Below, in pieces: positions 29,821-33,564 of a stretch of DNA of 33,564 nt. This DNA comes from Stenocarpella maydis (taxonomy: Eukaryota > Ascomycota > Sordariomycetes > Diaporthales > Diaporthaceae). The stretch's first letter is position 1. Each line of letters opens with the position of its first letter. The stretch covers positions 1 through 33,564 of the forward strand of contig NQMI01000254.1 in the NCBI GenBank assembly GCA_002270565.1, written 5' to 3'. Under the pieces are notes generated by a model. That model was not told the DNA's origin, searched no databases, and worked only from the letters and a program-made list of their open reading frames with translations. The translations under genes and the position numbers were made by a program.

Positions 29821-32800
29821 AGGCGCTCAATATATGCCTTAACTCTAATCCTTAGGGTGTTTGTTGTGATTAGCTGCTCTAGTGCTTTATTTGGGACTTT
29901 CTTTATATAAGCATTTGCTAGGTTGTCCTTCCCATCAATCTATTATACTTCTAATATCTCCTTCCTTTTATATGCTTCTCTTAGTAATATAATATTAATT
30001 ATTAGCCTCTTCTTATTAGTTATACTAAGCTTTATTAGGCATTTATATAGTACTTGTAAGTCTATATAGATTACTATTAGTATTCTTGGTACCTCTAGAT
30101 AGTTGAAGATTTGGTTGATTATTATACTAAGTGCTATATTGCTATTGAACCCTGTTATTATTCCATATAGCTTGCTTGCTAGTATGCTTTATGTAATTTG
30201 CTTGCATTTTATTAAGCTCTAGTAGATAATATTTCTATAGATCTTAAAGTTAGTCTTAATATGGTTTTCTTTCATTACTATAGTAATAATAAATCCTAGC
30301 TGTAAGCTAAAGTCCTTATTATTAGTAAAGGATCCATTTGTAAAGATGTAGAGCTTTATATAGCTTAAATCAAGTAGTATAAATTTAATCCCCCTATTAG
30401 GGTTCTCCTTCTGCTACTTAATTTATATATTTAAGGCTTCTATATCTTTCTCCTTAGGATCCCTGATTTATGTGGCTGTGGAAAGATTATATGATGACTC
30501 TAGTTAGCAGATTAAGGCAATATATGCCCCTTAGGCTCTNTCTTCCTCCCTCTTAGAGAATGTTAGTATTGTAAAGAAGAAGGTATTATGCATTTGCATT
30601 CCTAAGATGCTAAAGTTATATGGCCCGTTAGTAGTAAATAGGAGGCATGGGTTGTATATAGAGATCTTCATTTTTAGGGCCTCTATATGGTGGGTGTGGT
30701 AGGTTTTATACTAATGCAGGCCTGCCTTAGCTAGGCTGTATAGTGGTTTCCTAATGATGAGGATTGTATCTGGGGGGTATCTGTTTTTAAGCTCTAGGGG
30801 TAGTTGTATAATAATTATATGGGTTAGTATATCTTCAGCTTGGGTGTAGGCTTATGTAATATCCCGTAGTTTGCCTTAGCATCTATATAATTAAATGAGT
30901 GTTAGCCCTAGGGCTAGAATTAGTCTCTAGCTTATCCTCTAAATAGTTAAGGCTTATATTAGTATTATATGTTTCTCTTTATCTTTAAAGCCCTATATAA
31001 TTAACCTTAATTTCTTAATTAGCTTAGTTAACCCATTCTTAACTTCTTATATTATTTATATATTAAAGATTCTCAGATATCTATATGTCTTCAGGTTATA
31101 CTTTATAAATTTAAATATATTTTTGCTAGCTAGAATATTAATCTTAAGGGCATTAGATTCTTTAAATGGCTTGCTTGGGCTAGTAATAATGTTATCTTCC
31201 CTTAGCTTGATGGCTAGGTTGTATGAGTCCCTTTCCTTTTGGGTTAAGAAAGTAGTTGCTAGTAGTTATATAGTTGATAGATATGTATATTGTGCGGTTG
31301 CTCTCCTGGGTCTGCTGTACTGATTTGGCTGCACCTGGGTAGCTTCCTTCCTAGGTCTGCTTTTCTTTCTGGCTTGGGTTGGCTATTATATGGTAATGGC
31401 TTCTCATATATCCAGGTCGTCCCATATGGCTGGTTTAGCTATATAAAGGTATGGTTTGGTATATATAGCCTGGAATTATATAGGTCTGTTTACTATACTG
31501 ATTATTATAGTGTGCCTATGGATAGCTTCCAGCTTATATAGTCCTCTCTAGCCTTTGTTTTCTCTCCAGATAAGGATTTTGCTTTAAAGGGGTAAGGATA
31601 ATATAGTATGGGTGTCTAGTCTATTCCTGGTATTAATTACACGGCTAACCTTGATTTCCATATGGATGGTTTAAAGCATTTTTATAGCCTTTTGTATAGC
31701 TCTTGCCCTTTGGGTGATATCTGGAGATAGTGGAGATTTATATAAGACTTAAGGGTAGGTACTAAATACTAGGAGGGTTGGTATAAGTCTACTTAGCCCA
31801 GCTATATTGTTTAGGGCCTTGATTGTTATTTATAGGATTGCCTTATTATCTATAGCTTTATTGATCTCTATATGAAGGATTTTATATGCCCTTTTTAGAG
31901 GTTTATATAACTGCTTAACTTTCCCTATAGCCTAGTATGCCTCTATTAGCATCTCTTTGTATGAGATCCCTATGATTTATGTATTTATATAGAACTCCTC
32001 TAATATAAAGTTTATCCATGGGTTGTATATAATATAGTTAGGTAGGCTAATATAGGTATAGATCTAGCATTTATAGAGTGCATCCTAGGTATCTTATATG
32101 GATATAAATCTAGAGAATATTGCTACTTGGAAGTTTATATCTATATTAATTATATATAGGGTATTCTTCTCTCTAAGTTATATAATATTAATTACTACTT
32201 TATAATTAAAGTAGCTTTCATTCTTAATAGAGAATTTGAATTATCTTAGGGCTGGGTTATATATCTAGTAGTAGTAGTAGAATTTCTTAATTCTCTCTAG
32301 AATGGCTTCCTTAATATTATTATGCCCTGTACTTCTGAGAAGTCTGTATAGTTTCTCTGTATGGGGATGGCTAAAGCGCCTATAAAGTTACTATAGCTAA
32401 GGTTCGGTAAGGAAGGCTTTAGCCTCTATATAGCTAAGGTTAAAGAAAGTATATCCCCATTTTTATATGATTAGGAGTAAGGTATTCCCTTATATAATGA
32501 TATTTATAGTATTATTAAAGTAGGCCTTTAGTCTCTTAGCATTATATAGTGAGAATAGGAATAGAGTTAAGGTATTTATGATATGGTAGGTTATCTCCTT
32601 AAGTTGGTTCCTTAGCTTAATTATCTTAATAAAAGTAATTATATCTGCTGGTTTAAACTTAACTCTTGCTATATCCTTCTTCTAGTTAATTATTATACTA
32701 GGGTTCTCTTATATATATACTAGTGCCTAGGGCTTCCTTACTATTAAAATTTTGGCTGTCCTAGTGTCCTAGAGTTCCCCTTGATATATTATATTATATG

Positions 32801-33564
32801 GGTTATATAGTATGAAGCTTTCTATAGTAGTTATCCTTAGAGCTGAGTAGATATCTTTACCTATTGTGCGGTAATTAAATGCTGCATTAATAAGGTGCTA
32901 TTAGGGTGTATCTTTATCCTTTAAGCCTTATGAATCCTATAGTTAGTCTTCTATATAGTTAAGATCTGGGTCCTCCCCCTTATAGTTAAGTATAAATAAT
33001 TAAAATTTGCTTTCTCCCTAAAAAGGTTCCTAATTAAGGTTATTATATGCCTATAGGTATTAGCCTTATATATTACTCTGCTTCTTTTCAGAGTGGTTAG
33101 TAAACTAGTACCCTTCCTTCTTATATATAAAGTACTTCTTTAGTCGGCTTATTATATGAGGTAGTTTGAATAGTTATTGTGATGGGTATAGTTATTGCCC
33201 TAATTATATAAGGGGTTGTTATAGAAATTAGCCCTTATTAGGCTATAGATAATTATATAAAGAGCTCATTTAGGGGTGATTATATAAAGGCTTTTGGTGG
33301 TTGTTGAAGTTTGATATATACCTTCTATCTATAAAGTTAATTTTTTGCCTTATCTTAGGTAATAAATTATTGGGTTGAGTTTCCCTTTATAGTAACTTAG
33401 ATTGCTGCTTGAAGGTCTGTAAATAGGGCTTTGTATATTAGTTTCTGGTTTATTAGGGTATATTTAAGCTCTAGTACTATATAATATACTTGGGAAACTA
33501 TTATATGAAGTGTAATCTCTCCTTAGTATCCCTCTCCTAGGGCCCGTTATATAAGTTAGAGTTT
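29821..33564 (-). mobile_element. RIP-degraded Ty1/copia retrotransposon gag-pol relic (truncated by the right window edge)
   Basis: Minus-strand translation gives a fungal copia polyprotein in the correct order. A gag zinc-knuckle-like segment lies near 33170-33095 (KKYFIYKKEGY..TNHS, with Cys-to-Tyr changes). Integrase spans about 32400-31740: RRFSHPHTEKLYRLL with the HHCC region reading FYYYY, then IDINFQVAIFSRF, NPWINFILEEFY, and the Glu region AIGKVKQLYKPLKRAY. Reverse transcriptase covers about 31600-30540, with IIIQLPLELKNRYPPDT, KPLYSLAKAGLH, YNPCLLFTTNGPYNF and GMQMHNTFFF where TDDT is expected. RNase H is at about 30480-29830 (FTNGSFTNNKD, SILASKLYGI, IDGKDNLANAYIKKVPN). Most changes are G-to-A or C-to-T and stops are numerous, so the element is dead. 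One undetermined base (N) is at 30540. The 5' LTR and gag start lie beyond the window. Confidence 0.85.

Noticed and set aside
31123..31541. Plus-strand open frames of 66 and 83 codons in the copia region
   Set aside because: They are antisense to the copia relic and have no independent support.

Overview
The window is nuclear DNA of a filamentous ascomycete, probably a Sordariomycete-type fungus. The support is: short introns with fungal branch points (CTAAC/CTGAC), CAMMATG-like start contexts, a HET-domain gene, a fungal rhodopsin-domain membrane protein, a dispersed 5S rRNA fragment, and transposons full of stop codons and G-to-A / C-to-T changes of the kind left by repeat-induced point mutation (RIP). 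No species can be named from sequence alone.

Layout. (1) 1-3900 is an AT-rich, RIP-mutated Ty3/gypsy retrotransposon read on the minus strand (gag near 3500-2500, protease near 1200, reverse transcriptase running off the left edge), with a probable LTR at 3633-3900. (2) 3901-7840 is a mosaic: a Tc1/mariner transposase relic on plus (about 4140-5280) and a long decayed reading frame of unknown family on minus (about 7560-5690), bracketed by a roughly 32-bp inverted repeat (4050-4082 and 7770-7802). (3) 7840-26460 is a gene island of normal base composition. It holds an FAD monooxygenase, an eight-exon rhodopsin-domain seven-TM protein, a HET-domain protein, a RecJ-like DHH phosphoesterase, a pantothenate synthase with a disrupted frame, a PlsB/DHAPAT-type acyltransferase (minus) and RNase P/MRP subunit POP4 (plus), the last two sharing a divergent promoter. 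(4) At 26461-26513 the island ends in the 5' half of a 5S rRNA gene, cut off where an extremely AT-rich block begins. (5) 26514-33564 is transposon territory again: an un-mutated LTR-like insert (27731-28327), a decayed Cys-rich reading frame on plus (about 28700-29175), a degenerate tandem-repeat tract, and a RIP-mutated Ty1/copia gag-pol on minus that runs off the right edge.

The genes do not form an obvious pathway. The right half (DHH, PanC, acyltransferase, POP4) looks like conserved housekeeping chromosome. The left half (monooxygenase, rhodopsin-domain protein, HET) is the accessory type common next to transposon blocks. The most notable points are: a perfect 13-bp inverted repeat overlapping the TATA-like box of the monooxygenase; alternative starts that could send the DHH protein to mitochondria or nucleus; clustered small frame disruptions in pantothenate synthase; a probable GC-AG intron and PTS1 ending in the acyltransferase; the truncated 5S gene at the island edge; and a 34-bp palindrome resembling two facing Tn5 mosaic ends. 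No clearly new multi-gene system is visible. Intron positions, domain boundaries and family names were read by eye.
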